A DNA stretch of 64,000 nt from Bacteroidales bacterium (GCA_017415715.1 JAFQFD010000027.1:62001-126000); one strand, 5' to 3'. Counted from the first letter of the stretch, positions 1-8,959 are shown. Numbers and translations: made by a program. Notes: generated by a model from the letters alone, not told the origin.

Positions 1-183
1 CTTTGTGAACCATTTCGATTTTGTGCTGAATATCCTCTTGTCGCCGGCATCGAAGAACAAGTAGAACTTGTCCACTCTGATTCCGAATATCTTCGCGAAA
101 AGGAAGTGTCCGAATTCGTGTACGAGGATGAGTATTGAAAGCGCAAGTATTACCTGCAGTGTCTTGATCAGTACTATTGTCAT
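1..183 (-). CDS. rseP: RseP-type site-2 zinc metalloprotease, N-terminal fragment
   Basis: The minus strand from 183 reads 61 codons open to the window edge. An N-terminal hydrophobic segment is followed by the zinc motif HEFGH at residues 22-26, then an amphipathic stretch containing KIFGIRVDKF. This is the opening of an intramembrane site-2 protease of the RseP/YaeL family, which cuts membrane-spanning substrates such as anti-sigma factors; the family role is known and not visible here. Its ATG overlaps the TGA of dxr as ATGA, so the two are probably translationally coupled. The dxr-rseP pairing is common in Bacteroidota. The C-terminal remainder, with the PDZ and second active-site segment, lies outside the window. 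Confidence 0.88.
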   Translation of the reverse strand, partial: MTIVLIKTLQVILALSILILVHEFGHFLFAKIFGIRVDKFYLFFDAGDKRIFSTKSKWFTK

Positions 184-1346
184 TTCTGTATTCTTCTGAT
201 GATTTCTCCGGCTTTTGCCAAAGTGACCTCATTGGTCTCGAAAATGCAGTCCAGGTCAGGGTCTGCTGCAAAATCTGCACCAGCCATGCATTCCGCAACA
301 ACATCTGTGATGTCATAGAATCCGATCTTCTCCTGAAGGAACGCCGCGACGGCCGCTTCATTGGCCGCGTTCATTACGCATGCCATGTTTCCGCCTTTGG
401 CAAGTGACTCATATGCAAGTCCTAGCGCCGGAAACTTCTCCTTGTTAGGGGCGAAGAACGACAGGCTGCCGAGCTCGGCGAAGTTGAGCTTGCGGTTGTC
501 CAGAGTTAGCCTGTGCGGGAAGCTGAAGGCGAACTGTATGGCTTCGCGCATGTCCGGGTGGCCCATCTGGGCTATGACCGAGCCGTCGGCGTATTCCACC
601 ATCGAATGTATGATGGATTCGGGATGGATGACCACGTCGATCTTCTCGCCAGGAGTGCCGAACAGCCACCTTGCCTCGATGATCTCAAGTCCCTTGTTCA
701 TCATTGTCGCTGAGTCTATGGTGATCTTGCTTCCCATGCTCCAGTTCGGATGGTTGAGGGCCTGAGCCCTGGTCGCCTGCGCGATCTGCTCGCGTGTCCA
801 TGTGCGGAAAGGACCGCCGGAAGCCGTCAGGTGTATCTTTTCGATGTCAGCGCCAGCCGATCCCATAAGACACTGGAATATGGCAGAATGCTCTGAGTCC
901 ACCGGGAGTATGCGCGAGCGGTGCTGCGCTGCAAGGTTCATGACTATTGAACCCGCCGCTACGAGCGTCTCCTTGTTGGCGAGTGCTATGGTCTTGCCCG
1001 CCTTCACGGCCGCCACTGTCGAGGCGAGGCCGCTGAAGCCGACCATCGATGTAAGCACGATGTCGATGTTGTCTCCTGTCACCAGATCGCAGACCGACTG
1101 CATGCCGGCGAATACCTTTATATAATGAGGCTGCAGGGCGTCTGCAACTTCGCTGTATCTGTCTTCGTTGCAGATGACGACGGCATTGGCGTCGAATTCG
1201 ATCGCCTGCTGTATCAGAAGGTCTGTGCTGTTGTTGGCTGTCAGGAGTTCCACTTCGAAGAGATCCCTGTGCTGCCTGATGACATCAAGGGCCTGTCTTC
1301 CGATGGAACCTGTGGAGCCTAATATCGCTATGCGTCTTTTCTCCAT
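180..1346 (-). CDS. dxr: 1-deoxy-D-xylulose 5-phosphate reductoisomerase
   Basis: This 388-aa protein catalyses the NADPH-dependent rearrangement and reduction of DXP to 2-C-methyl-D-erythritol 4-phosphate, the committed step of the MEP isoprenoid pathway, in the cytosol. The NADPH loop GSTGSIG lies at residues 10-16. ANKE, the metal/substrate segment PVDSEHSAIFQ, ASGGPFR and the NHPNWSMG...MMNKGLE block are all present, and the length is normal for the family. It lies 3 bp downstream of an M23 peptidase gene and overlaps rseP by 4 bp, so it is a middle gene of a minus-strand operon. uppS, a later isoprenoid gene, is elsewhere in the window (56.2 kb). Confidence 0.97.
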   Translation of the reverse strand: MEKRRIAILGSTGSIGRQALDVIRQHRDLFEVELLTANNSTDLLIQQAIEFDANAVVICNEDRYSEVADALQPHYIKVFAGMQSVCDLVTGDNIDIVLTSMVGFSGLASTVAAVKAGKTIALANKETLVAAGSIVMNLAAQHRSRILPVDSEHSAIFQCLMGSAGADIEKIHLTASGGPFRTWTREQIAQATRAQALNHPNWSMGSKITIDSATMMNKGLEIIEARWLFGTPGEKIDVVIHPESIIHSMVEYADGSVIAQMGHPDMREAIQFAFSFPHRLTLDNRKLNFAELGSLSFFAPNKEKFPALGLAYESLAKGGNMACVMNAANEAAVAAFLQEKIGFYDITDVVAECMAGADFAADPDLDCIFETNEVTLAKAGEIIRRIQK

Positions 1347-1349
1347 TTC

Positions 1350-2204
1350 CTAGAAGCTGATGTATTGGGTAGGGTCGAGGCTTTCGCCGTTGTGCCAGAG
1401 CTCGAAGTGCAGGTGGTCTCCTGTCGAGAGCGTGCCGGTGCTTCCGATAAGCGCTATCGGTGTTCCGGCCTTTACCTTGTCGCCTGTCTTCTTGAGCAGC
1501 TTTTCGTTATGCTTGTATATAGATACGATGTCGTTTCCGTGCTGGATCTGTATGGTATATCCTGTCTCTTCGCTCCAACCGTCATATATTACTGTTCCGT
1601 CAGCTACGGCATTCACGACAGAGCCTTTCGGCGCGGTGATGTCCACGAAAGGATGCACTACAGGGTCATATCCCTGCGAGATGACTCCCTTCAGAGGAGT
1701 GAAGAACAGCATTCCCTCGATAGGGAGCTTGCGGGCGTTTCTGCTCGAGATGTCGAACATCTCCTCCTCCTTCACTTCCTTGCGGAGCAGCGAGTCCTGC
1801 TTCTTCAGGTAGTCCTGGTCTTGTGCCAGCTCGGCAGCCTTCTGGTTTGCCGCAATGAGACTGTCTATGTTTATCGGCTCCTCTCCTTCGACTGCACGGC
1901 GCAGGTTTTCCGAATAAAGCTCCCATCTGAAGATCACGCTCTCCAGCGAGTCCACCTTCATCGCGTTCTGGATCGCGGCGCGCTTTGAGTGTGCGTCAGG
2001 ATATCCCGGGATAAAGGTCCTGACCGGTGTGAATGCTATGACGGAGAATATCAGCGCCGTCATCACGACTAGTGTGCTGACTATCGTGACGAAGAATGCG
2101 ACCCTGTTGAAGCGTACGGAAAACAGCTGCTTGTGCGTCTTCGCGTCAAGAAGCGACAGACGGAAATGCGTTATCCTGTTATTGTCTTTGTTCGTGTTGC
2201 TCAT
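1350..2204 (-). CDS. Membrane-anchored M23 family metallopeptidase
   Basis: This 284-aa protein has a short basic cytoplasmic N-terminus, one membrane segment at about residues 35-60, a coiled-coil-like acidic middle, and a C-terminal LytM/M23 domain (about 165-280). The zinc ligands are visible as HPFVD and HLHFE, with another His in YKHN, so it looks catalytically intact. The family are peptidoglycan endopeptidases or activators of other hydrolases. I chose the ATG at 2204 because longer readings run into the divergent ruvX gene, lose hydrophobic logic and are Cys/Pro-rich. It is the first gene of the minus-strand unit with dxr and rseP. Confidence 0.88.
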   Translation of the reverse strand: MSNTNKDNNRITHFRLSLLDAKTHKQLFSVRFNRVAFFVTIVSTLVVMTALIFSVIAFTPVRTFIPGYPDAHSKRAAIQNAMKVDSLESVIFRWELYSENLRRAVEGEEPINIDSLIAANQKAAELAQDQDYLKKQDSLLRKEVKEEEMFDISSRNARKLPIEGMLFFTPLKGVISQGYDPVVHPFVDITAPKGSVVNAVADGTVIYDGWSEETGYTIQIQHGNDIVSIYKHNEKLLKKTGDKVKAGTPIALIGSTGTLSTGDHLHFELWHNGESLDPTQYISF

Positions 2205-2218
2205 AATTAATTTTATCG

Positions 2219-2226
2219 TAACTTTG
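2219..2226 (+). promoter_or_regulatory. Bacteroidota -7 promoter element for ruvX
   Basis: TAACTTTG matches the Bacteroidota -7 consensus TAnnTTTG, with a TTG about 20 bp upstream. Only seven bases separate it from the ruvX ATG at 2234, so the transcript would have almost no leader. The divergent M23 gene starts 15 bp away on the other strand. Confidence 0.6.
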
Positions 2227-2233
2227 CATCCTG

Positions 2234-2650
2234 ATGGACAGAATAATAGGCATAGACTACGGCAGGAAGCGTGTGGGTGTTGCGGTAAGCGACCCGCTCG
2301 GAATCTTTGCGTCTGCATTGGATACAGTACAGTCTGCAAAGATAATAGAATATCTCAAAAAATACGCTGAAAATGAGAAGGTAGTGCTCTTCGTTGTCGG
2401 TTATCCGATCAATATGGACGGAGCACCCTCAGAAGCCGCAAAGGATGTCGACATATTCCTGAAACATCTTGCAAAGGCATTCCCGGACATCCCCGTGGCT
2501 CTTGAGGACGAACGTTTCACTTCGGTCCTCGCGCACAGAGCCATGATTGACGGAGGAATGAAGAAGCAGGACAGGATGAAAAAGGAATCGGTGGACAGGA
2601 TAAGCGCCGCCATCATCCTTCAGAGTTACCTTGACAAAAAAATCAAATAA
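2234..2650 (+). CDS. ruvX: RuvX/YqgF family RNase H-fold nuclease
   Basis: This 138-aa protein begins with the diagnostic GIDYGRKRVGVAVSD motif, where the first Asp is the RNase H-fold acidic residue. Later blocks are VGYPINMDG, LEDERFTS and KESVDRISAAIILQSYL. The family is annotated as a putative Holliday-junction resolvase and is implicated in pre-16S rRNA 5'-end maturation; the exact role here is inferred. It starts divergently from the M23 gene, and the next gene (def) begins 1 bp after its stop, so it heads the plus-strand run ruvX-def-phosphohexomutase-M23. Confidence 0.92.
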   Translation: MDRIIGIDYGRKRVGVAVSDPLGIFASALDTVQSAKIIEYLKKYAENEKVVLFVVGYPINMDGAPSEAAKDVDIFLKHLAKAFPDIPVALEDERFTSVLAHRAMIDGGMKKQDRMKKESVDRISAAIILQSYLDKKIK

Positions 2651-2651
2651 G

Positions 2652-3203
2652 ATGATATTACCTATATATTTATATGGATCTGAGGTTCTCAGGAACGAGA
2701 ACACAGACGTAGACCTTACAGACAAGGAGGGCATTGCAAAGCTTCTCGAAGACATGAAGGAGACCCTTGCGGTCGCTGACGGCTGCGGCCTTGCGGCTCC
2801 GCAGGTGGGCGTGAACAAGCGCCTTGTCATCGTTGACGGCAGGGAGCTGACCGAGACATATGACTATCTCAAGGACTTCTTCCGCGTGATGATAAACCCT
2901 GTGGTCCTCGAGGAGAGCGAGGAGACCTGCGAATATTCGGAGGGCTGCCTCAGCGTGCCTGGCATCTATGCAGAAGTGACTCGTCCGGCGAAGATCAAGG
3001 TCGAGTACTACAATGAAAATCTTGAGAAGGTGGTGGAGGAGTTCGACCGTTTCGCATGCCGCATGGTGCAGCACGAGCTGTCTCACCTGGATGGCAATCT
3101 TTTTGTTGACAATGTGTCACCGATCCGACGCAAGATGATCTCCCGCAAGCTTCAGGCGATCTCGAAAGGTGCGGTACAGACCAGATATAAATCAAAAAGA
3201 TAA
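2652..3203 (+). CDS. def: Peptide deformylase
   Basis: This 183-aa enzyme removes the formyl group from the initiator methionine of nascent proteins. All three family motifs are visible: GCGLAAPQ (44-51), EGCLS with metal-ligand Cys99, and HELSH (His141, Glu142, His145), the metal-binding HExxH. The start at 2652 places MILPIYLYG at the N-terminus, as in other family members. A longer in-frame reading from 2631 would overlap ruvX and add a lysine-rich tail that the family lacks. It lies in the operon between ruvX (1 bp gap) and a phosphohexomutase gene (3 bp gap). Confidence 0.96.
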   Translation: MILPIYLYGSEVLRNENTDVDLTDKEGIAKLLEDMKETLAVADGCGLAAPQVGVNKRLVIVDGRELTETYDYLKDFFRVMINPVVLEESEETCEYSEGCLSVPGIYAEVTRPAKIKVEYYNENLEKVVEEFDRFACRMVQHELSHLDGNLFVDNVSPIRRKMISRKLQAISKGAVQTRYKSKR

Positions 3204-3206
3204 GTT

Positions 3207-4562
3207 ATGGGCGCATTCCACGCATACGACATCAGGGGAATCTACAACGTGGATTTCAACAAGGAGACAGCCTACAAGGTGGGTTTCTTCCTTCCTGAAC
3301 TTCTTTCTGCAGACAAGGTGCTTGTCGGCAGAGACGCAAGAGTCTCTTCTCCGGAGATTCACGAATACCTTCTCAAAGGACTCACAGATGCCGGAGCAGA
3401 TGTATATGACATAGGTCTCAGCACGACCCCGATGGTGTATTTCGGTACTGCAAACTATCGCTTCAAGGCTTCGGTGCAGATCACGGCTTCGCACAATCCG
3501 GCAGAATACAACGGAATGAAGGTTTCCAGGGAGAATGCACTTCCTGTCGGTCTCGACACAGGTCTCGGACAGATCCGTGACTGGATCGAGAGCGGCCGCG
3601 AATGCGTGCCTGCGGCGGTCAAGGGCCAGGTTCATCCTATGGACATAAAGGCTGACTATCTTGCATTCCTTCTCAAATACAAGGAAGATTGGTCGGCGCT
3701 CAAGATCGCGATGGACGTATCCAACGGCATGGCGTCGCTCTTCGTTCGTGACATATTCGGCGACCAGCCTGCATACATATATGAAGAGATGGACGGCAGC
3801 TTCCCTAACCACGAACCGAATCCTCTTGTCCAGAAGAATGTGGAGGACCTCAAGAAGCTCGTCGCTCAGACCAAGGCGGACATCGGAGTCATCTTTGACG
3901 GAGATGCAGACCGCGTGATGTTCGTGGACGAGAACAGCAGGTTCATTTCACCTGACCTTATGATTGCAGTCCTTGGACATTATTTCCTCGAGGAGAGGGG
4001 AGAGAAGGGATACATCCATCAGGACATCAGAAGCTCAAAGGCTGTGGGCGAATACCTCGCGCCTATGGGCGGTGTGATGAACACATGGAGAGTGGGACGT
4101 GCGTATGCGGCCCTCAAGCTCCGCGAGATCGACGGAGTATATGGAGGCGAGCTTGCAGGCCACTATTACTTCCGCGATTTCTTCTATTCCGACAGCGGCC
4201 TTCTTGCGGCGATTCTGATCATCAATGTTGTTGCAAAGATGAAGGCTCAGGGAGTTTCCTTGAGCCAGCTCATAGGACGCATCGAGAAATATCAGAATTC
4301 AGGAGAGATCAACTTCCGTCTTGAGGACAAGAAGGGCGCGATGGATGCTGTGCGTGACTATTTCATGCAGACAGAGAAGTCCACTGCATATATGGATTTT
4401 GACGGCTATCGTGTCGAGTTCCCTGACTGGTGGTTCAACATCAGACCGTCGAACACGGAACCATACCTCAGATTCCTCTGCGAGGCTACGACCAAGGAAC
4501 TCCTTGATGAAAAAGTCGCAAAAGTGCGCGAGATTCTTACCACCCAGTTTGACGCTAAATAA
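3207..4562 (+). CDS. Phosphomannomutase/phosphoglucomutase family protein
   Basis: This 451-aa enzyme belongs to the alpha-D-phosphohexomutase superfamily, which interconverts 6- and 1-phosphosugars (mannose or glucose) for envelope glycan synthesis. The phosphoserine loop TASHNP (Ser95), the magnesium loop DGDADR (Asp231, 233, 235), the sugar-recognition segment GGELAGHYYFRD and the C-terminal phosphate-binding SNTEPYLR are all present. The substrate cannot be fixed from the sequence; the GGELAGH form is commonest in PMM/PGM. Its stop overlaps the next start as TAATG. Confidence 0.92.
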   Translation: MGAFHAYDIRGIYNVDFNKETAYKVGFFLPELLSADKVLVGRDARVSSPEIHEYLLKGLTDAGADVYDIGLSTTPMVYFGTANYRFKASVQITASHNPAEYNGMKVSRENALPVGLDTGLGQIRDWIESGRECVPAAVKGQVHPMDIKADYLAFLLKYKEDWSALKIAMDVSNGMASLFVRDIFGDQPAYIYEEMDGSFPNHEPNPLVQKNVEDLKKLVAQTKADIGVIFDGDADRVMFVDENSRFISPDLMIAVLGHYFLEERGEKGYIHQDIRSSKAVGEYLAPMGGVMNTWRVGRAYAALKLREIDGVYGGELAGHYYFRDFFYSDSGLLAAILIINVVAKMKAQGVSLSQLIGRIEKYQNSGEINFRLEDKKGAMDAVRDYFMQTEKSTAYMDFDGYRVEFPDWWFNIRPSNTEPYLRFLCEATTKELLDEKVAKVREILTTQFDAK

Positions 4563-5593
4563 TGTATAGAAAGACAATCAAGTACATATCAGCATTGATG
4601 TTCATCTGCCTGGCTGCATTCAGGCCGGCAGATGAACTTTCTGCTGCTACGCCCATAAAGATAGATACCGTAAAACTGACGCTGACGCCGCCGAGCCTGT
4701 CGCCGCTCCTGTCGTGTTACAAGTCTCCGTCAGATCCTATCGACACACTGGACACTGCTAACGAGTACATCAAAGTGATACTCTTTGCAGACAATACGTG
4801 GGAATATTACAAGACTCCTGATTTCCAGAAGGTTACCGGAGTATATGACGAATGCTGGACCAATGCCGGGACAGATCCGTACAACATTGCGCAGGCCGAC
4901 CTGCCTGACCAGTGGACCATATGGTGTGTGGACAGCCTTGACCAGTATCATTGCCCATATCAGGGCGACGTATACTATCGCGGCAAGTTCGGCATACGCC
5001 GAGGCCGCCGCCATCAGGGCGTCGACATCCCTTTGAAGACCGGAGAGCCGGTGTATGCCACATTCACCGGAAAGGTCCGCATATCAAAATATTGGGGAGC
5101 TTACGGCAATATCGTCGTGATAAGGCATGAGAACGGAATAGAGACTTTCTATGCACACCTGTCAAAGAGACTCGTTGAGGAAAACGACTGGGTCAATGCC
5201 GGTGACGTCATAGGATATGGCGGCTCGACCGGACGTTCGACCGGTCCGCATCTCCACTTCGAGACCAGATATAAAGGCTACGCCTTCGATCCTCAGTGGC
5301 TCATAGACTTCAAGGAGGGAAAGCTCCGTCATCGCCTGTTCGTACTGAAGAAGAAATATTTCAGTATATACAGCAACTACGAGCAGGATTTCGAAGACGA
5401 GATCAAGAATGATGAGGAAGATAAGAAAGAAGACGCCGAAAGAGAGGCAATGCGCTGGTACACAATCAAATCCGGCGATACATTGAGCCGCATAGCCGTA
5501 AACAACGGCACTACGGTCAATGCACTCTGCCGCCTCAATGGCATCAAGCCTACGACAGTCCTTCAGATCGGCCGCAGGATCCGCGTCAGATAA
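4562..5593 (+). CDS. Secreted M23 peptidase with C-terminal LysM
   Basis: This 343-aa protein starts with a signal peptide (about residues 1-29, ending near SAA). A central M23 domain follows, with zinc ligands His151/Asp155 (HQGVD) and HLH (His230, His232). An acidic, charged linker at about 268-295 leads to a single LysM near 297-343 with GDTLSRIA and a closing IGRRIRV. It is probably a periplasmic peptidoglycan endopeptidase that uses LysM to bind glycan strands. It is the last gene of the ruvX run and is followed by a strong hairpin terminator shared with guaA. Confidence 0.92.
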   Translation: MYRKTIKYISALMFICLAAFRPADELSAATPIKIDTVKLTLTPPSLSPLLSCYKSPSDPIDTLDTANEYIKVILFADNTWEYYKTPDFQKVTGVYDECWTNAGTDPYNIAQADLPDQWTIWCVDSLDQYHCPYQGDVYYRGKFGIRRGRRHQGVDIPLKTGEPVYATFTGKVRISKYWGAYGNIVVIRHENGIETFYAHLSKRLVEENDWVNAGDVIGYGGSTGRSTGPHLHFETRYKGYAFDPQWLIDFKEGKLRHRLFVLKKKYFSIYSNYEQDFEDEIKNDEEDKKEDAEREAMRWYTIKSGDTLSRIAVNNGTTVNALCRLNGIKPTTVLQIGRRIRVR

Positions 5594-5615
5594 TCGTCGA
5601 TATGGGAATAAAAAT

Positions 5616-5639
5616 AAAGCCACTCGATTGAGTGGCTTT
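5616..5639. terminator. Bidirectional intrinsic terminator between the M23-LysM gene and guaA
   Basis: A perfect 10-bp stem (AAAGCCACTC/GAGTGGCTTT) with a 4-nt loop is flanked by A and T runs on both sides. It lies between the convergent M23-LysM gene and guaA and can end both transcripts. Confidence 0.85.
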
Positions 5640-5644
5640 TTCTG

Positions 5645-6952
5645 TTATTCCCATTCTATTGTTGCGGATGGCTTCGGCGAGAGGTCGTAGCATACTCGGT
5701 TGACCATCGGCACTTCTGCGAGGATGCGGTCTGTGATCTTCATCAGGATCGGCCATTCGATCTGCTCGATGCTTGCTGTCATCGCGTCTATCGTATTGAC
5801 GGCGCGGATGATCACCGGCCAGTCATATGAACGTGCATTGTTGCGCACTCCTACCGACTTGAAGTCCGGAACTACAGTGAAATACTGCCATACCTTCTTG
5901 TCGAGGCCAGCCTTTGCGAACTCATCGCGGAGGATCGCGTCAGCCTCGCGGAGAGCCTCGAGGCGGTCGCGGGTGATGGCTCCGAGACAGCGTACTCCGA
6001 GACCAGGACCAGGGAACGGCTGACGGTATACCATCTCGTATGGAAGGCCGAGCTCAACTCCGCATGCGCGGACCTCATCCTTGAAGAGCTGCTTAAGCGG
6101 CTCTACGAGCTCGAACTGAAGGTCTTCAGGAAGACCGCCCACATTGTGGTGGCTCTTTACCATCTTGGCAGTCTTTGTGCCTGATTCTACGATGTCTGGA
6201 TAGATGGTTCCCTGACCGAGGAAATCGATGCCGTCAAGCTTGCGTGCCTCTTCCTCGAACACGCGGATGAACTCTCCTCCGATGATCTTTCTCTTCTGCT
6301 CTGGATCTGCCACGCCTTCGAGAAGACCGAGGAAACGGTCAGTGGCGTCTACATATATGAGGTTTGCGCTAAGCTGATTGCGGAATACTTCTATCACATT
6401 CTCAGACTCGCCCTTACGCATGAGTCCGTGGTTTACGTGAACGCATACGAGGTTGTCGCCGATGGCCTTGAGAAGCAGCGCTGCAACTACAGAGCTGTCC
6501 ACTCCGCCTGAGAGGGCGAGGAGGACCTTGCGGTCTCCTACCTGCTTGCGTACGAGCTCGATCTGGTCTGCCACGAAGTTCTTCATGTTCCAGTTTGCCT
6601 CAGCCTTGCAGGTGTCGAATACGAATCCCTTCACGGCCTCTTTCACGGCAGCCTCGTCGTTGCCGAACTGTGCGAGCTTAACCTCGCAGAGAGCCTTGTC
6701 ATGGCCTGCTGCCATTACAGGGAAGCCTGCTTCATAGATCTCAGGAAGGACGTCGATTGCAACTCCGTCGATTACGTTGTTAGGGCCTCCGTTGATGATG
6801 ACGCCCTTTACGTTAGGCAGCGCCTTGAGCTCTGCCGCTGTGATGTCGTGAGGGTATATTTCGCTGTATACACCCAATGCACGGATTGCCCTGGCCACCA
6901 CTGTGTTTTCGTGGCTTCCAAGGTCAAGAATTACAATCATGTCCTGTTTCAT
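5645..6952 (-). CDS. guaA: GMP synthase with truncated, triad-less glutaminase domain
   Basis: This protein aminates XMP to GMP with ATP. The ATP-pyrophosphatase half is intact: SGGVDSS at 148-154, QPFPGPGLGVR, and the usual C-terminal IEWE. At 435 aa it is roughly 80 residues short of a typical bacterial GuaA, and the whole loss lies in the N-terminal amidotransferase domain. The first strand (ILDLGS) and the GGPNNV turn survive. Where the nucleophilic Cys of GICYG should be (about 81-87) the sequence is AAGHDKA, and it then jumps to the equivalent of the domain end (VFDTCK). No catalytic Cys, His or Glu remains. The frame is open and composition matches its neighbours, so this is a clean internal deletion, not a frameshift. 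It probably uses free ammonia or a partner glutaminase (inference). Confidence 0.9.
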   Translation of the reverse strand: MKQDMIVILDLGSHENTVVARAIRALGVYSEIYPHDITAAELKALPNVKGVIINGGPNNVIDGVAIDVLPEIYEAGFPVMAAGHDKALCEVKLAQFGNDEAAVKEAVKGFVFDTCKAEANWNMKNFVADQIELVRKQVGDRKVLLALSGGVDSSVVAALLLKAIGDNLVCVHVNHGLMRKGESENVIEVFRNQLSANLIYVDATDRFLGLLEGVADPEQKRKIIGGEFIRVFEEEARKLDGIDFLGQGTIYPDIVESGTKTAKMVKSHHNVGGLPEDLQFELVEPLKQLFKDEVRACGVELGLPYEMVYRQPFPGPGLGVRCLGAITRDRLEALREADAILRDEFAKAGLDKKVWQYFTVVPDFKSVGVRNNARSYDWPVIIRAVNTIDAMTASIEQIEWPILMKITDRILAEVPMVNRVCYDLSPKPSATIEWE

Positions 6953-6987
6953 AGTCTTTTAAATTATTTGTTTTTCTAACCAAGGCG

Positions 6988-6995
6988 CAAAAATA
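6988..6995 (-). promoter_or_regulatory. -7 promoter element for guaA
   Basis: On the minus strand this reads TATTTTTG, matching TAnnTTTG, 35 bp before the guaA ATG at 6952. Confidence 0.5.
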
Positions 6996-7028
6996 AAAAA
7001 AGTGTTTCAAATATTTTATAAAAATATC

Positions 7029-7036
7029 TACTTTTG
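7029..7036 (+). promoter_or_regulatory. -7 promoter element for typA
   Basis: TACTTTTG matches the -7 consensus. The leader from about 7043 to the typA ATG is about 85 nt and can form two GC-rich hairpins: GGCCGG/CCGGTC at 7049-7064 and CGCCC/GGGCG at about 7075-7091. The T-run between them could allow an attenuation-like arrangement, but nothing identifies a known riboswitch. Confidence 0.5.
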
Positions 7037-7126
7037 CAAATCTTTTTGGCCGGAAATCCGGTCAAGGTTTTTTACGCCCCGGTGTCGGGCGGATTTCGGC
7101 GTTTGAAGATTAATTATTAGCAGATT

Positions 7127-8935
7127 ATGCAGGATATAAGAAACATCGCGATCATCGCTCATGTCGACCATGGCAAGACAACCATCGTCGACAGGATGAT
7201 CTATCAGGCGCGCCAGGCGCGTGAGCAGGAGAAGCTGGGAGAGCTCATCCTCGACAACAATGACCTCGAAAGAGAAAGAGGCATCACTATTCTTGCGAAG
7301 AACGTATCAGTAATATATAAAGGTGTCAAGATAAATGTGATCGACACTCCTGGCCATAGCGACTTCGGTGGCGAGGTCGAGCGCGTGCTCAACATGGCCG
7401 ACGGCGTGATCCTCCTCGTGGACGCATTCGAAGGCTGCATGCCTCAGACGAGATTCGTGCTCCAGAAGGCGATCGAGATGGGTAAGAAGCCCGTGCTTGT
7501 AATCAACAAGGTCGACAAGCTCAACTGCCGTCCCGACGAGGTGCAGGAGGAGGTCTTTGACCTCATGTTCTCCCTCGGAGCGACAGAGGACCAGCTTGAT
7601 TTCCGCACTATCTACGGAAGTGCAAAGCAGGGCTGGATGTCATACGACTGGAAGCAGCCGACAGAGGATATCACTGCACTCCTTGACACTATCCTGGAGG
7701 TGGTTCCTGCTCCGCAGATACAGGAGGGAACACCACAGATGCTCATCTCGTCACTGGAATATTCTCCATATGTGGGCCGTATCGCGGTCGGCCGTGTGAC
7801 AAGAGGCAGCCTGAAGGCAGGAATGAACATAACCCTCTGCAAGAGGTATGATATAATGCAGAAGCAGAAGATCAAGGAGATCATGGTCTTCGACGGACTC
7901 GGAAAGGCTAAGGTCGACGAGGTCCAGTGTGGAGACATCTGTGCAGTCGTGGGTCTTGAAGGCTTCGAGATCGGAGACACGATCGCCGACTTCGAGAATC
8001 CTGAGGCTCTCCCTCCGATCGAGGTTGACGAGCCTACAATGAGCATGCTCTTCTGCATCAACAACTCTCCGTTCTTCGGAAAGGAAGGTAAATTCGTGAC
8101 TTCAAGGCACTTGAAGGAGCGTCTTGAAAAGGAACTGGAGAAGAATCTCGCCCTCAGGGTGAAGCCGGGTCCTAATGCGGATTCATTCATTGTATACGGA
8201 CGTGGAGTGCTTCACCTCTCGGTACTTATCGAGACCATGCGCCGCGAGGGCTTCGAGCTCCAGGTCGGCCAGCCGAAGGTGCTGGACAAGGTGATCGGAG
8301 GCCAGCGCTGCGAGCCTATAGAGATGCTGACCATAGACGTTCCTGAGGAATTCGTAGGAAGAGCGATAGAGATGGTGACCCGCAGAAAGGGAGCTCTCAT
8401 CCAGATGGAAGGCAGGGGAGACAGGACTCACCTTGAGTTTGACATCCCTTCGCGCGGACTCATGGGACTCAGGAGCAACCTCCTCACAGCAACACAGGGA
8501 GAGGCTGTTGTAGCACACCGCCTCAAGGGTTATGAACCATATAAGGGAGACATCGAGCGCCGTACCAACGGCTCGCTCGTGTCACTGGAGACTGGTCTTT
8601 CTGTGGCATATTCAATGGACAAGCTTCAGGACCGCGGCCGCTTCTTCATCGAGCCGGGTGTGGAGATCTACGAGGGACAGGTTGTCGGCGAGCACACTCG
8701 CGAGCGTGACCTGAACATCAACATATGCAAGACAAAGAAGCTTACCAACATGCGTGCGTCAGGCAGCGACGACAAGGTCATGCTCCCTCCGCCGATCGTC
8801 TTCTCGCTTGAGGAGGCCCTTGAATACATCCAGGAGGATGAGCTTGTTGAGGTAACCCCTAAGTCTATGAGACTCAGGAAGATAATCCTTAACGAGCTTG
8901 AGCGCAAGAGAAAATCTTCTGATTTCGATTGCTAA
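7127..8935 (+). CDS. typA: Ribosome-binding translational GTPase TypA/BipA
   Basis: This 602-aa protein is full length for TypA/BipA, an EF-G-like GTPase involved in ribosome assembly and stress or cold adaptation. G-motifs are visible: AHVDHGKTT (P-loop, near residue 11), RGITI (switch I), DTPGHSDFGGEVER (switch II) and NKVD. The BipA-specific C-terminal block SMRLRKIILNELERKRK is present. It has its own promoter and a structured leader, and stands between guaA (divergent) and the DUF177-rpmF unit. Confidence 0.97.
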   Translation: MQDIRNIAIIAHVDHGKTTIVDRMIYQARQAREQEKLGELILDNNDLERERGITILAKNVSVIYKGVKINVIDTPGHSDFGGEVERVLNMADGVILLVDAFEGCMPQTRFVLQKAIEMGKKPVLVINKVDKLNCRPDEVQEEVFDLMFSLGATEDQLDFRTIYGSAKQGWMSYDWKQPTEDITALLDTILEVVPAPQIQEGTPQMLISSLEYSPYVGRIAVGRVTRGSLKAGMNITLCKRYDIMQKQKIKEIMVFDGLGKAKVDEVQCGDICAVVGLEGFEIGDTIADFENPEALPPIEVDEPTMSMLFCINNSPFFGKEGKFVTSRHLKERLEKELEKNLALRVKPGPNADSFIVYGRGVLHLSVLIETMRREGFELQVGQPKVLDKVIGGQRCEPIEMLTIDVPEEFVGRAIEMVTRRKGALIQMEGRGDRTHLEFDIPSRGLMGLRSNLLTATQGEAVVAHRLKGYEPYKGDIERRTNGSLVSLETGLSVAYSMDKLQDRGRFFIEPGVEIYEGQVVGEHTRERDLNINICKTKKLTNMRASGSDDKVMLPPPIVFSLEEALEYIQEDELVEVTPKSMRLRKIILNELERKRKSSDFDC

Positions 8936-8951
8936 TAAGAAAAGTTTTTGT

Positions 8952-8959
8952 TACCTTTG
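8952..8959 (+). promoter_or_regulatory. -7 promoter element for the DUF177-rpmF unit
   Basis: TACCTTTG matches TAnnTTTG, 16 bp after the typA stop and 27 bp before the ATG at 8987. Confidence 0.55.

Noticed and set aside
5645..6952. Frameshift as the cause of the short guaA
   Set aside because: The frame is open from a normal N-terminus through the full synthetase domain, and no displaced glutaminase segment is found in other frames.
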